Source: Emticicia agri | Lineage (GTDB): Bacteria; Bacteroidota; Bacteroidia; Cytophagales; Spirosomataceae | Length of the DNA: 64,000 bases | Direction of reading: 5' to 3' | NCBI RefSeq assembly: GCF_004168285.1 | Contig: NZ_SEWF01000005.1 | Location: 1 to 64,000 of the forward strand | In this document: piece after piece, positions 26,613 to 35,499 of the stretch | Layout of the letters: each line of letters starts with the position of its first letter | Position numbering within the stretch: the first letter of the stretch is position 1 | Notes under the pieces: generated by a model | What the model saw: the letters and a program-made list of their open reading frames with translations, nothing else | What the model was told of the DNA's origin: nothing | Databases searched by the model: none | Program-made: the position numbers and the translations under genes

Positions 26613-27907
26613 TATTCAGGTTTTTTAGGTTGAATTTTCAAAGTTGGTTTAAATACAGGTTTGGGTTTAGGAGTTTCTTCCTTTGTGTCTTCCTGCAACT
26701 TTTCTTCCTCTTTCACCTCTTCCTGTGTAATATTATCAACTGGTTTAGCAGGAGTTTTAAAGACTGGCTTAAAGGATGCTCTCGGTTTTGGTGCTTCTTC
26801 CTCAATCTTTTCTTTTTTCACCTCTTCCGGTGCCACATTATCAACTGGTTTTGAAGCAGTTTTAAAGACGGGCTTGAATGATGCTTTCGGCTTTTGTGTT
26901 TCTTCTTCTGTTTTTTCCTCTTTTACTTCCTCTGACGTAGTATTTTCAACAGGTTTTACCACTGTTTTAAAGACTGGCTTAAATGATGCTTTTGGTTTTG
27001 GTACTTCCTCTTCAACCTTTTCCTCTTTTATTTCTTCCGGTGCAATATTCTCAACAGGCTTAGGGGTTGTTTTCATCACTGGTTTGAAAACTGGCTTTGC
27101 CTTTGGTATCTCTTCTTTAGCTTTCTCCTCTATTTCAGGGGTTTCGTTCTCTTCTTTTTTTACTGTTTTCATCACTGGTTTGAAAACAGGTTTAGATTTC
27201 GGTGCTTCTTCTGCTGCTTTTTCTTCTTTTAATTCCTCTGTCTCTACAACTGTTGGTTTTATCACAGGTTTAAAGTTAGGCTTGAATGCAGGTTTTGGTT
27301 GGGCTGGTTCAGTAGTCTGCTCTGTTGCTGTTTTCTCTTTTGGTGCAGCTTTTAAAGCTTCTTTTTCTGCAACAAATTGTTCATATAATTTCCGCTTTTC
27401 CTCAGCCTGCTGAGGTGATAAGTTCGAAAATTCAAAGTTCATCTGAGTAATATCTACTACACTGAAATCATATTCATTTGTCATGGTCAGACATTCTGTC
27501 GGACAAACAGTAGTACACAAACCACAGAAACAGCACTTAGCCATGTCAATGTCAAACCTGGCAGCATATAAACGAATCGGAGAACCATCAGAGGCATAGC
27601 TAATGATTTCAGAAGACTTAATCGGCTCAATATCAATACAATCAACAGGGCATATCTTGGCACATTTATCACACACAATACAATCATCAATCTCACAATC
27701 TAACTGATAGCGACCATTGTCAGGCACCAGCATCGATTCATGCGGAAACTGAAGTGTCACAATCCCTGTATCCTGAACAAAATAATCCGGGTTCTGTATC
27801 GAAATGGGGCCTCTGCTTTGGCGTGCATTCCAGAAATGTCGCAACGTAAGGCTCATGCCTTTTACTGTTGTTTTTATCCCGTGTCTTATATCTCTAAAAT
27901 ATCCCAT
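26612..27907 (-). CDS. nuoI: NADH-quinone oxidoreductase subunit I with a repetitive tail
   Basis: A 431-residue protein; normal NuoI is 160-220. Residues 1-~175 are a good NuoI: two ferredoxin motifs, C76/C79/C82/C86-P and C125/C128/C131/C135-P, for clusters N6a and N6b, preceded by the N-terminal amphipathic GIKTTVKGMSLTLRHF. From ~200 to 431 comes a Lys/Glu/Pro-rich tail of about six 32-35-residue repeats built on KPxFKPVxKT plus acidic EEVKEEK segments. The tail is probably disordered and cytosolic. It overlaps nuoJ by one base. It is the first gene of the block; no nuoH precedes it. Confidence 0.93.
   Translation of the reverse strand: MGYFRDIRHGIKTTVKGMSLTLRHFWNARQSRGPISIQNPDYFVQDTGIVTLQFPHESMLVPDNGRYQLDCEIDDCIVCDKCAKICPVDCIDIEPIKSSEIISYASDGSPIRLYAARFDIDMAKCCFCGLCTTVCPTECLTMTNEYDFSVVDITQMNFEFSNLSPQQAEEKRKLYEQFVAEKEALKAAPKEKTATEQTTEPAQPKPAFKPNFKPVIKPTVVETEELKEEKAAEEAPKSKPVFKPVMKTVKKEENETPEIEEKAKEEIPKAKPVFKPVMKTTPKPVENIAPEEIKEEKVEEEVPKPKASFKPVFKTVVKPVENTTSEEVKEEKTEEETQKPKASFKPVFKTASKPVDNVAPEEVKKEKIEEEAPKPRASFKPVFKTPAKPVDNITQEEVKEEEKLQEDTKEETPKPKPVFKPTLKIQPKKPE
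26645..27295 (-). repeat. Tandem repeats coding the NuoI tail
   Basis: Units of about 100 bp encode KPVFKPVMKT or KASFKPVFKT followed by an acidic linker. KPxFKP cores occur near residues 205, 239, 271, 306, 340, 374 and 416. Units 4-6 are most alike, so expansion looks recent. Confidence 0.85.
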
Positions 27908-28060
27908 TAAATATCCAGTAATCAGAGCTTATTTCTATAGGCTCTGTAGGTTAATCCATGTGCAAATATAAACCCAAATTTGCCATTTCATCTTTAAAAC
28001 CCTAATTTTGAAAAAAAGATTTGCCTAATATACATTTTAAAGGATAAACACCTTTCAACA

Positions 28061-29692
28061 ATGCGACAATTATTCACGCTTACATTAGAGCCCGAAGTGG
28101 CTCTTAACGATGAGGCATTACGCCAATTTCTTCTCCAACAAGCACATTTACCTGACACTACCGAAGAGGTTTCTATTCAAAAACTCCGCCAATCTATCGA
28201 TGCCCGTAACCGACAGGTAAAGGTTAATTTGGAAGTAGAACTATATATAGGAGAAAAACCTGCTCCGGTAATGGAGTTTCATAAAAACTATCAGGATGTA
28301 AGCAAAAATAAACAGGCGATTGTGGTTGGTGCAGGTCCTGCCGGATTATTCGCTGCTTTACGCCTGATAGAATTGGGTGTTAAACCCATTGTGCTGGAAC
28401 GTGGCAAAGATGTACAGGCTCGCAGAAGAGATTTATCGGCTATCAATAAAGACCATATTGTTAATCCCGACTCTAATTATTGTTTTGGTGAAGGGGGTGC
28501 AGGTACTTATTCTGACGGAAAGCTTTATACCCGTTCAAAAAAAAGAGGTGATATCAGACGGATTTTAGAAATATTAGTAGCACATGGTGCCACCTCGCAG
28601 ATTTTAGTTGATGCTCACCCACATATTGGTACCAATAAATTACCTAATGTAGTAGCAGACTTACGGGAAAGTATTTTGAAAGCCGGTGGAGAAATTCATT
28701 TCAATACCAAGGTTACTGATTTAACAATTGCTAATAACAAGATAACAGGTGTAAGCACTGCCAACGGAAAACATATTGATGGAATAGCCGTTATTTTAGC
28801 AACAGGACATTCGGCAAGAGATATTTTTGAACTATTATTCAGAAAAAACATTCTGATTGAAGCTAAGCCTTTTGCCATGGGTGTGCGCATTGAACACCCC
28901 CAATCTTTAATAGACCAACATCAATATCATAGACTTGAGAGAGGAATACTACCTGCAGCTGCTTATAGTTTAGTGGCTCAGACTTATTATAAAAATATAC
29001 AGCGGGGGGTATTTAGTTTTTGTATGTGTCCGGGAGGATTCATTGTTCCAGCCGCAACTGATGAGGGCGAATTAGTAGTAAATGGCATGTCTCCTAATCG
29101 CCGGGACTCTAAATATGCTAACTCGGGTATTGTAGTAGCTATCAATGAAGCAGATTGGCAGAAGAATAAAAAATCAGGTGCTTTAGCCGGATTAGAGCTA
29201 CAAAAAGAAGTAGAACAAAGAGCTTTTCAATATGCCGTAAAAAGCCGTCAGTTTGCACAAATCAATCAAGAGAAAAATCTTAAAGGAGATACTATTACTC
29301 ATTGCCAGTTAGCTCCTGCCCAAAGACTGGTTGATTTTTTGAATGAGAAAATATCGGCTTCTTTAAATGACACCTCCTATCAGCCCGGTTTAGCTTCTTC
29401 AGATATGGCAGAAATCTTACCCGATATCATTGCCCGCCCTCTACAAGACGGGTTTAAGCAATTTGGGAAAATGATTAAAGGGTATGTGACTAACGAAGCG
29501 CAATTAATTGGCATTGAGAGCAGAACTTCTTCTCCCGTAAGGATTCCACGAGATAAAGAGACCCTTGAACATTTGCAGATAAAGGGGCTTTTTCCTTGTG
29601 GTGAAGGCGCAGGTTTTGCCGGAGGAATTGTATCGGCAGCGATGGACGGTGAAAGATGTGCCGAGCAATTGGCTAAACTTTACGGTGCTTAA
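28061..29692 (+). CDS. FAD-dependent dehydrogenase (COG2509 type)
   Basis: A 543-residue cytosolic flavoprotein. An N-terminal ~85-residue ferredoxin-like domain is followed by the Rossmann FAD site VVGAGPAGLFAALRL, then ER(G) at the end of beta2, and CFGEGGAGTYSDGKLYTR. A second dinucleotide-contact region is VILATGHSARDIF, and the C-terminus FPCGEGAGFAGGIVSAAMDG closes the FAD fold. The family is conserved in bacteria, but its substrate is not established. It diverges from nuoI and is followed by the Nudix gene. Confidence 0.85.
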   Translation: MRQLFTLTLEPEVALNDEALRQFLLQQAHLPDTTEEVSIQKLRQSIDARNRQVKVNLEVELYIGEKPAPVMEFHKNYQDVSKNKQAIVVGAGPAGLFAALRLIELGVKPIVLERGKDVQARRRDLSAINKDHIVNPDSNYCFGEGGAGTYSDGKLYTRSKKRGDIRRILEILVAHGATSQILVDAHPHIGTNKLPNVVADLRESILKAGGEIHFNTKVTDLTIANNKITGVSTANGKHIDGIAVILATGHSARDIFELLFRKNILIEAKPFAMGVRIEHPQSLIDQHQYHRLERGILPAAAYSLVAQTYYKNIQRGVFSFCMCPGGFIVPAATDEGELVVNGMSPNRRDSKYANSGIVVAINEADWQKNKKSGALAGLELQKEVEQRAFQYAVKSRQFAQINQEKNLKGDTITHCQLAPAQRLVDFLNEKISASLNDTSYQPGLASSDMAEILPDIIARPLQDGFKQFGKMIKGYVTNEAQLIGIESRTSSPVRIPRDKETLEHLQIKGLFPCGEGAGFAGGIVSAAMDGERCAEQLAKLYGA

Positions 29693-29751
29693 ATAAAGTT
29701 TTTTGCTTAAATTGCAAAAACTATATATTAACCTAACTTCGTTGTAGCACC

Positions 29752-30381
29752 GTGAATTTCGCTGACTTCATCAGTAAACTTTCTTATCGATTAGCTAATT
29801 ATCCATTACCAGGACATGAAGAAATCGTAAAAAAAATGTCGCCTAACCGCATGCGTTTGAAAGGCGAGCCTAATGAAACTACCCGTAGAAGTGGCGTATT
29901 GCTCTTGTTTTATCCGAAAGGTGAAGATATTTTTTTACCCCTGATTCTACGTCCTCAATATGATGGCGTACATGGTGGGCAAATGGCTTTCCCGGGTGGT
30001 CGGGCTGAGTTAAAAGACAAAAACATTCAGGCTACAGCATTAAGAGAAGCCCAGGAAGAAATAGGTATAAAAGCATCTGATGTAAAAATTATAGGGAATC
30101 TTACCGAATTATACATTAACCCCTCAAATCTCCTTTGTCAGCCAGTGATGGGGTATATCAATTATAGACCCGATTTTTATCCTGATGAACGTGAAGTAGC
30201 GGACATTTTAGAAGTCCCTTTATCTGATTTTGTAAATCCTGATACTGTACAAACCCGATTGGTAGAGGCCAGAGGTTTCAGGTTTGAAACACCTGGTTTT
30301 ATTATTCAGGAACAAATCGTGTGGGGCGCTACTGCCATGATGATTGCCGAATTGATAGAGATAATGAAAGAAATAGAATAA
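29752..30381 (+). CDS. Nudix hydrolase, CoA pyrophosphatase type
   Basis: A 209-residue enzyme. The Nudix box GGRAELKDKNIQATALREAQ followed by EEIGI has all the REx2EE metal ligands. The preceding HGGQMAFPGG matches the NuDL/PCD1 extension of CoA pyrophosphatases, which split CoA to phosphopantetheine and 3',5'-ADP. The start is a GTG at 29752. It is 59 bp after the FAD enzyme and converges with rtcB. Confidence 0.85.
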   Translation: MNFADFISKLSYRLANYPLPGHEEIVKKMSPNRMRLKGEPNETTRRSGVLLLFYPKGEDIFLPLILRPQYDGVHGGQMAFPGGRAELKDKNIQATALREAQEEIGIKASDVKIIGNLTELYINPSNLLCQPVMGYINYRPDFYPDEREVADILEVPLSDFVNPDTVQTRLVEARGFRFETPGFIIQEQIVWGATAMMIAELIEIMKEIE

Positions 30382-30384
30382 AAA

Positions 30385-30409
30385 ACGAGAGGCTAATCAA
30401 TCCTCTCGT
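30385..30409 (-). terminator. Terminator of the rtcB end of the RNA locus
   Basis: An 8-bp stem (ACGAGAGG / CCTCTCGT) overlaps the last rtcB codons; on the minus strand it is followed by TTTTTT. It marks the 3' end of the 13-kb minus-strand block and could also act for the converging Nudix gene. Confidence 0.7.
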
Positions 30410-31923
30410 CTCTCTTTTCTGTTGGCATCGGCCATTCGTACAATTTTTGGCGTAAACTTCGCCAATATATCTACTAAATCAGTTTGAGAAGCAATAACGG
30501 TTTCTATATTTTTATATACCATAGGAGCTTCATCTAAATCTCCGCCTATCAGTTGTACCTCTTTTTCTTCTAATACTTTCTTTAAAGCATTATGCGTAAT
30601 AGAACTCAATGCTTTGGTTCTTGACATCAGACGCCCTGCTCCGTGTGAAGCCGAATTAAGTGAATCTGCCACTCCTTTGCCACGTACAATGAAACCGGGG
30701 TCAGTCATCGAGCCCGGAATAATCCCTAAATCGTTGCGACTTGCCGGAGTTGCCCCTTTTCTGTGAACTATTACTTCTGTACCATCAATCAATGTATCTT
30801 TCCAGGCAAAATTGTGGTGATTTTCAACCATTTTAATTGGTTGTTCGCCTAACATTTTGGCTATCTTTTTATGGATTTCGTGGTGATTGGCTGAAGCATA
30901 ATCTCCTGCCAAGTTCATGGCAATCCAGTACTCCTGCCCTTCTGCGGTATTCATATCCAACCAGGCCAGATGCGCCGCCTCTTTAGGCAACTTTGTTCGC
31001 TTCATAGCCAGTTTAGAATAATAATTAGCTACTGCTCCACCAAACCCTCTTGACCCTGAGTGAGATAAAAGTGCCAGGTATTCGCCTTTAGGCACAGCCA
31101 ACAAATCATCGTATTCAAATACTTCTACAATGCCCCACTCTACAAAGTGATTACCTGTACCTGATGTTCCTAACTGACGGTAGGCTTTATCTTTCAAATC
31201 ACGAATAACCTTTGTAGCTGTCCATTCTATCTTATCCATCACGCTTTCGTCAAACTTATGAGCCGTTTCTCCTCCTACGCCAAACTTGGTATTGTCAACC
31301 AAAGCACGTTTCAGTAAATGCGGTTGACGCTTGAAAAAATCACTGCGAATATCAAAAATTGACAAACACATACGGCAGGCAATATCTACCCCGACCGCAT
31401 ACGGAATAACCGTGTTATTGGTAGTAGCCAATACACCGCCAATAGGCAAGCCATAACCCTGATGAGCATCGGGCATTAAAGCACCAGCCACCGAAATAGG
31501 CAGGCTCAAGGCCGTTTCCATTTGTTTCAAGGCTCCTGCTTCTATGTGTTCAGCCCCATAAACCTGATAGGGCAAAGCATCCGTTCGTAAATCAAAAGCA
31601 ACTGTTTTTTGCTTTTCTTTTTCCTCCATCTCAAAAACAGGAGATTCGGCAGGCAAATAACTTTTCCCGTCTTCCGAAAGTGCTACTTTTTTTCCTTGTT
31701 TTTCCAGGTCAAAAATCTCTTTTGCCAGATTAGTTACTTTATTTTTTGAATAGGCAAATTTCTTGGGGCTCTCTAACATTTCTGCAAAAAGCCTTAATAC
31801 CTTTTCCTTGGGATATTCAGCCTTTTGGTGTAAGCCGTTGGCTATTCTCAGAAAACTACCTTGCAGGTTTTCAGGGATATTTCCGAGTGTTAATATGTCT
31901 TCTAATGAAATCGTTGTTTCCAT
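30397..31923 (-). CDS. rtcB: RtcB-type RNA ligase
   Basis: A 508-residue RNA ligase that joins 2',3'-cyclic-phosphate or 3'-phosphate RNA ends to 5'-OH ends using GTP and Mn. The RtcB core runs from ~140 (GALMPDAHQGYGLPIGGVLA), with metal ligand C183 in VGVDIACRM, GTSGTGNHFVEWG, LSHSGSRGFGG and the guanylylated-His motif HGAGRLMSR, to the C-terminus. About 100 extra N-terminal residues are helical and charged. It follows the slipin gene by 50 bp. Neither RtcA cyclase nor a sigma-54 RtcR regulator is present. With TROVE and Y-like RNAs nearby, the job is probably tRNA or stable-RNA repair. Confidence 0.93.
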   Translation of the reverse strand: METTISLEDILTLGNIPENLQGSFLRIANGLHQKAEYPKEKVLRLFAEMLESPKKFAYSKNKVTNLAKEIFDLEKQGKKVALSEDGKSYLPAESPVFEMEEKEKQKTVAFDLRTDALPYQVYGAEHIEAGALKQMETALSLPISVAGALMPDAHQGYGLPIGGVLATTNNTVIPYAVGVDIACRMCLSIFDIRSDFFKRQPHLLKRALVDNTKFGVGGETAHKFDESVMDKIEWTATKVIRDLKDKAYRQLGTSGTGNHFVEWGIVEVFEYDDLLAVPKGEYLALLSHSGSRGFGGAVANYYSKLAMKRTKLPKEAAHLAWLDMNTAEGQEYWIAMNLAGDYASANHHEIHKKIAKMLGEQPIKMVENHHNFAWKDTLIDGTEVIVHRKGATPASRNDLGIIPGSMTDPGFIVRGKGVADSLNSASHGAGRLMSRTKALSSITHNALKKVLEEKEVQLIGGDLDEAPMVYKNIETVIASQTDLVDILAKFTPKIVRMADANRKERRED

Positions 31924-31973
31924 TTAATGATATTTTATGTAGGCGTTGAAAGTTTTCAACCCCTACCCTATTT

Positions 31974-33068
31974 TTAATTTTTCACAAAAATCTGCTTCAA
32001 TTGGTCAAGAATCTGACCATTGCCTGAAACTGAAATAGTATTGATTTTATCTGCGATTTTCTCTACATATTCCATCTCTTTCAGTTTCCACAAGGTTTCA
32101 TTTTCTTCCATCAATTTGGCAGTATTCAACAAGCTACGCATTGAAGCGGTTTCTTCTCTACGCATAATAATATTGGCCTGTGCTTTTTTCTCAGCCATCA
32201 ATACCTGGTTCATAATCTCTTTCATGTCGCCGGGCAAGATAATATCACGGATACCACAGCCTTTGATTTCGATACCCAAACCTACCAATTTGTCGGCAGT
32301 ATTTTTCAATACAAAATCAACAATGCTATCTTTTTTATCCAGCAACTCATCCAGAGTCAATCCACCAATATATTCTCGTAAAACCAACTGCAATAAAACA
32401 TATACCTGTTTTTCGTAATCTTTGTTTTCATACATGGCTTTCACAATATCGGTAATACGATACTGAACAAAAGCATTCAGACGTAAATTAGCTTTGTCTT
32501 TAGTCAGAATCTCTTGTCCTGAAATCTCCAGTTGCAATTGACGCATATCAGCTTTGGCTACCTGAATGCTGATAGTATTTTTCCACCAGTAATAAGTACC
32601 TCCGTCTAACACACGTACAAATTTACCATCAACAATCAAGACTCCTTTTTCATAAGCCTCAACAGTATAGCTTCTTACATACGGCAATAATTTAGTAGTG
32701 ATTAGCTGTGGGCTAAAATCTTCAGTAATCTCGATTTTATTTAAATCGATAGCCGTATAAGTATAGTTTTTAATACTGCGCCAAAAAGCATATTTACCCG
32801 GCCCAAAGACAGTTTTGAAACGATTATCTTCAAACTGAACCATCATTTCATTATCCTTTACCTCTACTACATCCAAAGCTTCAATTATTTCAGCGTGCTG
32901 TAATAGCATGTTTAGTTCAATAGGCGCAGCAAAGGCATTTCCTTTCTCATATATAAAAACTTCTTCATTTCCCCACAACCAATAAGAACCTTCGCCAAGC
33001 AATCGCTTGAAAGCCTTATTTTTCAAAACCAATGCTATTTGATTAGCGTTTACTTGTATATTTTTCAT
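31974..33068 (-). CDS. SPFH/band-7 (slipin-like) protein
   Basis: A 364-residue protein. Residues ~1-110 form a leading domain with repeated GEGSYWLWG and GPGKYAFWR elements; the SPFH domain spans ~115-290 (EKGVLIVDGKFVRVLDGGTY, LRLNAFVQYRITD, GIEIKGCGIRDIILP). The C-terminal helix is coiled-coil-like. There is no clear transmembrane segment, unlike classical slipins. SPFH proteins oligomerise into membrane-associated rings, and slipin-like genes are known next to RtcB in bacterial RNA-repair loci. It is 50 bp upstream of rtcB and the two are surely co-transcribed. Confidence 0.85.
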   Translation of the reverse strand: MKNIQVNANQIALVLKNKAFKRLLGEGSYWLWGNEEVFIYEKGNAFAAPIELNMLLQHAEIIEALDVVEVKDNEMMVQFEDNRFKTVFGPGKYAFWRSIKNYTYTAIDLNKIEITEDFSPQLITTKLLPYVRSYTVEAYEKGVLIVDGKFVRVLDGGTYYWWKNTISIQVAKADMRQLQLEISGQEILTKDKANLRLNAFVQYRITDIVKAMYENKDYEKQVYVLLQLVLREYIGGLTLDELLDKKDSIVDFVLKNTADKLVGLGIEIKGCGIRDIILPGDMKEIMNQVLMAEKKAQANIIMRREETASMRSLLNTAKLMEENETLWKLKEMEYVEKIADKINTISVSGNGQILDQLKQIFVKN

Positions 33069-33106
33069 GATATTAATAATTACATTGTTAAAAAATCAGT
33101 CTTAGA

Positions 33107-33263
33107 GCAGGTTTAAATTTTGTTGTTCTGACTTAAAGAGTAAGATTTTTTAGTTAGACAAGGCGTATTTTGCAGATGTAGCCAGCAGCTACATCGAAAA
33201 AATACAACGCAGTATAATTAAAAAAGATACTCTTGCAGGTCGAATAATAAAGTTTAAACCTGC
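33107..33263. repeat. Long imperfect palindrome (157 bp)
   Basis: Outer arms GCAGGTTTAAA / TTTAAACCTGC; inner arms GAGTA/TACTC, TTTTTTA/TAAAAAA and CGTATTTT/AAAATAC; centre GATGTAGC-CAGCA-GCTACATC. It is non-coding and lies between slipin and the array. Its layout parallels 11520-11662. Confidence 0.75.
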
Positions 33264-33358
33264 TCGCCCCTATCCGATTCATTGAAACGGAAATCAGATT
33301 AAGATAGACTTTGATAACTGGTTCAATAATATTGGGCTATGCTATAATTCTAAAGTGT

Positions 33359-33382
33359 CTGTCTCTCGTAACCACGAGACAG
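33359..33382 (-). other. Short hairpin before the palindrome
   Basis: CTCGT-AACC-ACGAG with a further CTGT/ACAG pair across a two-base bulge. It could be a processing site in the long minus-strand transcript; no T-run follows. Confidence 0.3.
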
Positions 33383-33531
33383 CTACCTTATTATATATAT
33401 AGCTGTATGGCATTGAAGCAAATATCTCTGTCTATCGGTATCCTCTTCTTTGCAAGTCTGGACTGAACTGTGCTTTTGCGAAGGTAAAAACACCCGAATA
33501 GTTTCAGACTGATTCAATTGTTGATCTAAAA

Positions 33532-33608
33532 AATGGAGTGAAGTCCATTGTGTTTGCCATTACACCACAAGCCCTTACGAACTTGGCAGGATTCGAACCT
33601 GCATGCTG
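33532..33608 (-). ncRNA. Circularly permuted tRNA-like RNA (T half first)
   Basis: Read on the minus strand: T-arm GCAGG TTCGAAT CCTGC, acceptor strand CAAGTTC, GTAA, acceptor strand GGGCTTG, D-arm TGGTGTAATGGCAAACAC, then a closed anticodon-like hairpin ATGGA CTTCAC TCCAT. The two acceptor strands pair over 7 bp, so the normal 5' and 3' ends are joined by 4 nt. A processed linear tRNA with normal ends cannot come directly from this gene. The T-arm and D-arm resemble glutamine/glutamate tRNAs. Confidence 0.7.
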
Positions 33609-33658
33609 TCCAACGCATTCATTCACAGTTAAACGAACCAAATGAAACGTCGACAGAA

Positions 33659-33757
33659 CGTATAGAAAATTTATAGACAGCATATTAGCAGCTATTGCTC
33701 CAATACTATGGGGCTATACAGAAACCCTCACCAGGTTCAATAAATATTTCTATAGCG
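33659..33757 (-). ncRNA. Structured RNA candidate with a CG-TATAGAAA-ATTTAT stem
   Basis: Inverted arms at 659-674 and 740-757 (one bulged base, one two-base bulge) enclose ~65 nt with a D-loop-like GAACCTGGTGAGGGTTTC stretch. It touches the 3' end of the neighbouring tRNA-Asp. It is a different stem from the seven Y-like elements but of similar size. Confidence 0.4.
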
Positions 33758-33827
33758 GAACATACGAGAATCGAACTCGTGACTCTACCGTGACAGGGTA
33801 GCGTGATAACCATTTCACCAATGCTCC
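33756..33827 (-). tRNA. Array tRNA-Asp (GTC), no insertion
   Basis: Cloverleaf complete: acceptor GGAGCAT/ATGTTCC, anticodon stem CTACC/GGTAG with loop CTGTCAC, T-arm ACGAG TTCGATT CTCGT, discriminator G as expected for Asp. It is a near-twin of the next gene, which differs mainly by a T-loop insertion. Confidence 0.85.
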
Positions 33828-33842
33828 ATTAAATTTCTATTG

Positions 33843-33930
33843 AGGAACATACGAGAGTGGTACGCCACCCCGGTCGAACTCGTGACTCTACCGTGACAGG
33901 GTAGCGTGATAACCATTTCACCAATGTTCC
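33843..33930 (-). tRNA. Array tRNA-Asp (GTC) with a GC-rich T-loop insertion
   Basis: Same body as the adjacent tRNA-Asp (acceptor GGAACAT/ATGTTCC), but the T-loop TTCGA is followed by 17 nt, CCGGGGTGGCGTACCAC (plus strand 33857-33873), before T and the closing T-stem. The insert folds as GTGG-CGTA-CCAC. Discriminator U is non-canonical. Confidence 0.75.
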
Positions 33931-33978
33931 GTTGAAATTTCCGGGTCCGGAAACCAGACCCGGAAAGTGACTCTAACC

Positions 33979-35499
33979 CTAAATCTCAATTTTATTAATC
34001 TCAGCAATAGCATTACTTCCTTCTTCGATAGCTGCCAGAATATCGAAGATTTTATCTGACCAACCAGCCATCAGAAATACTGAACTCTCGTCAACGGTGT
34101 TAACAGGAGTATTTCCGTAACCAGCCAGGTCAAACAGGTACAGACGAGCATTAGGTGCCATTCTTTTGTATTCAGCCCATGCTTTGTCAATCGGGCTTCC
34201 GCCGTTACTATTCCACAGCTGACAGTCAGTGAAAATCATGATTTTATCGACTACTTTTTTACGGTTAATCAAATCCTGAATTACCAGATGTCCGTTGGTT
34301 GAGTAACCTACTTCTCCCTCACGACGGTGGAATTCCATCACGTTTGCAAGAATATTGTTTTTAGGCATATTGATAATTTTCCAGATATCTCCAAACATAC
34401 CGCTTACGACATCCTGACAACGGTTTTGCAGCAACATGGCCAACATCAAACCGATATCGAAGTTCTGAACGGTACTTTTTGCAGAAATTACCCGCTGCAT
34501 TGAACCTGATACGTCGGCAGCAATTACCACACGGGTACGTGCATCGAAACCACGGATATTGTTAGCTGAATGTTGAACGGCAATTTCCAGTGCACTCAGA
34601 ATATTGCTTACTCGTCCGCTGTTCATTTTCATTACTTCACGGTAAGCTGACAGAAAACGGAAAGGAAACTGTTTTGCATTAGCTACTGCACGAGCATTGC
34701 TCAAAGTAGCGCATACTTTTTCGATAGCTTCCTGGTTCACATTGGCTTCTATAATGTTGCGCAGGTTACGCAGCATAGCCATGTATCCCAGTTTTCCATT
34801 CAGAATCAAATTTTCCCATGCCTGTGCTTTTGCATCCAGTTTATCAGTTTCTGAGTCAAAATCGTTTTGACCAACTGCTGACAAAGTAGTTTCCCAGGTT
34901 TGCGCTACAGCCAGTTCATCTTTAGCAATTTTATTGAAAATCACTTGCTGTGCTTCATTTTTTGCTTTTGGGTGAACCAGAAACAGAGCATCACGCAGTT
35001 TTACATCAGTACCTGTACGATTATATTTGCTGAACTGGTATTCATCAAATTTATTGAAAGCATCTGCCAGACCTTTCTGAATCTGTTTTGACAAACGGTT
35101 CAGTTTTTTGGTTTCTTTACGCTGGTTAGCCATCTGGTAACAGGCCAGCAATTCGGTAATTTCATCAGCACGCTGAATTACACGACCAACTGTACGGCTT
35201 ACGAGATTATCACCTTTATGCATTTGAGCCAGTTCAGTCAGCAATACCAGAGGCATTGAACGCAGGTACATTTTTTCACGGGCATATACAGCCAACTTTG
35301 CCACAAATTGCGCATCATTTTTACGGATGAGTGTCTGAATACGAGTAAGACGGTCATCAGCTTTTTCGTAAAAAGTATCTGACAAAATACTGGTTACTAC
35401 ACTGGTGTATAGTTCCATAGCGGGAGTAAGTGTATAAGCTTTTGCTCCTGCATGGTTGATAGTTGTATTTTTTTCACGATTCAAAATATTGAATTTCAT
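33979..35499 (-). CDS. rsr: TROVE-domain Ro60-like RNA-binding protein (Rsr)
   Basis: A 506-residue Ro60 orthologue. The start is set at 35499 (MKFNILNREKNTTINHAGAK); 37 upstream in-frame residues are translated from the neighbouring tRNA. The HEAT-repeat TROVE ring fills ~1-320, and a vWFA domain follows with an intact MIDAS: D329-V-S331-G-S333, T401 and D425. Ro60 rings bind misfolded RNA ends in the hole and Y RNA outside; bacterial Rsr works with Y RNAs and exoribonuclease PNPase in RNA processing and stress. Here it sits inside the tRNA/Y-like array on the same strand. The symbol is by homology. Confidence 0.93.
   Translation of the reverse strand: MKFNILNREKNTTINHAGAKAYTLTPAMELYTSVVTSILSDTFYEKADDRLTRIQTLIRKNDAQFVAKLAVYAREKMYLRSMPLVLLTELAQMHKGDNLVSRTVGRVIQRADEITELLACYQMANQRKETKKLNRLSKQIQKGLADAFNKFDEYQFSKYNRTGTDVKLRDALFLVHPKAKNEAQQVIFNKIAKDELAVAQTWETTLSAVGQNDFDSETDKLDAKAQAWENLILNGKLGYMAMLRNLRNIIEANVNQEAIEKVCATLSNARAVANAKQFPFRFLSAYREVMKMNSGRVSNILSALEIAVQHSANNIRGFDARTRVVIAADVSGSMQRVISAKSTVQNFDIGLMLAMLLQNRCQDVVSGMFGDIWKIINMPKNNILANVMEFHRREGEVGYSTNGHLVIQDLINRKKVVDKIMIFTDCQLWNSNGGSPIDKAWAEYKRMAPNARLYLFDLAGYGNTPVNTVDESSVFLMAGWSDKIFDILAAIEEGSNAIAEINKIEI

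Noticed and set aside
26661-27413. 250-codon plus-strand ORF opposite nuoI
   Set aside because: A shadow of the repetitive KPxFKP coding region; low-complexity Ser/Phe/Thr product.
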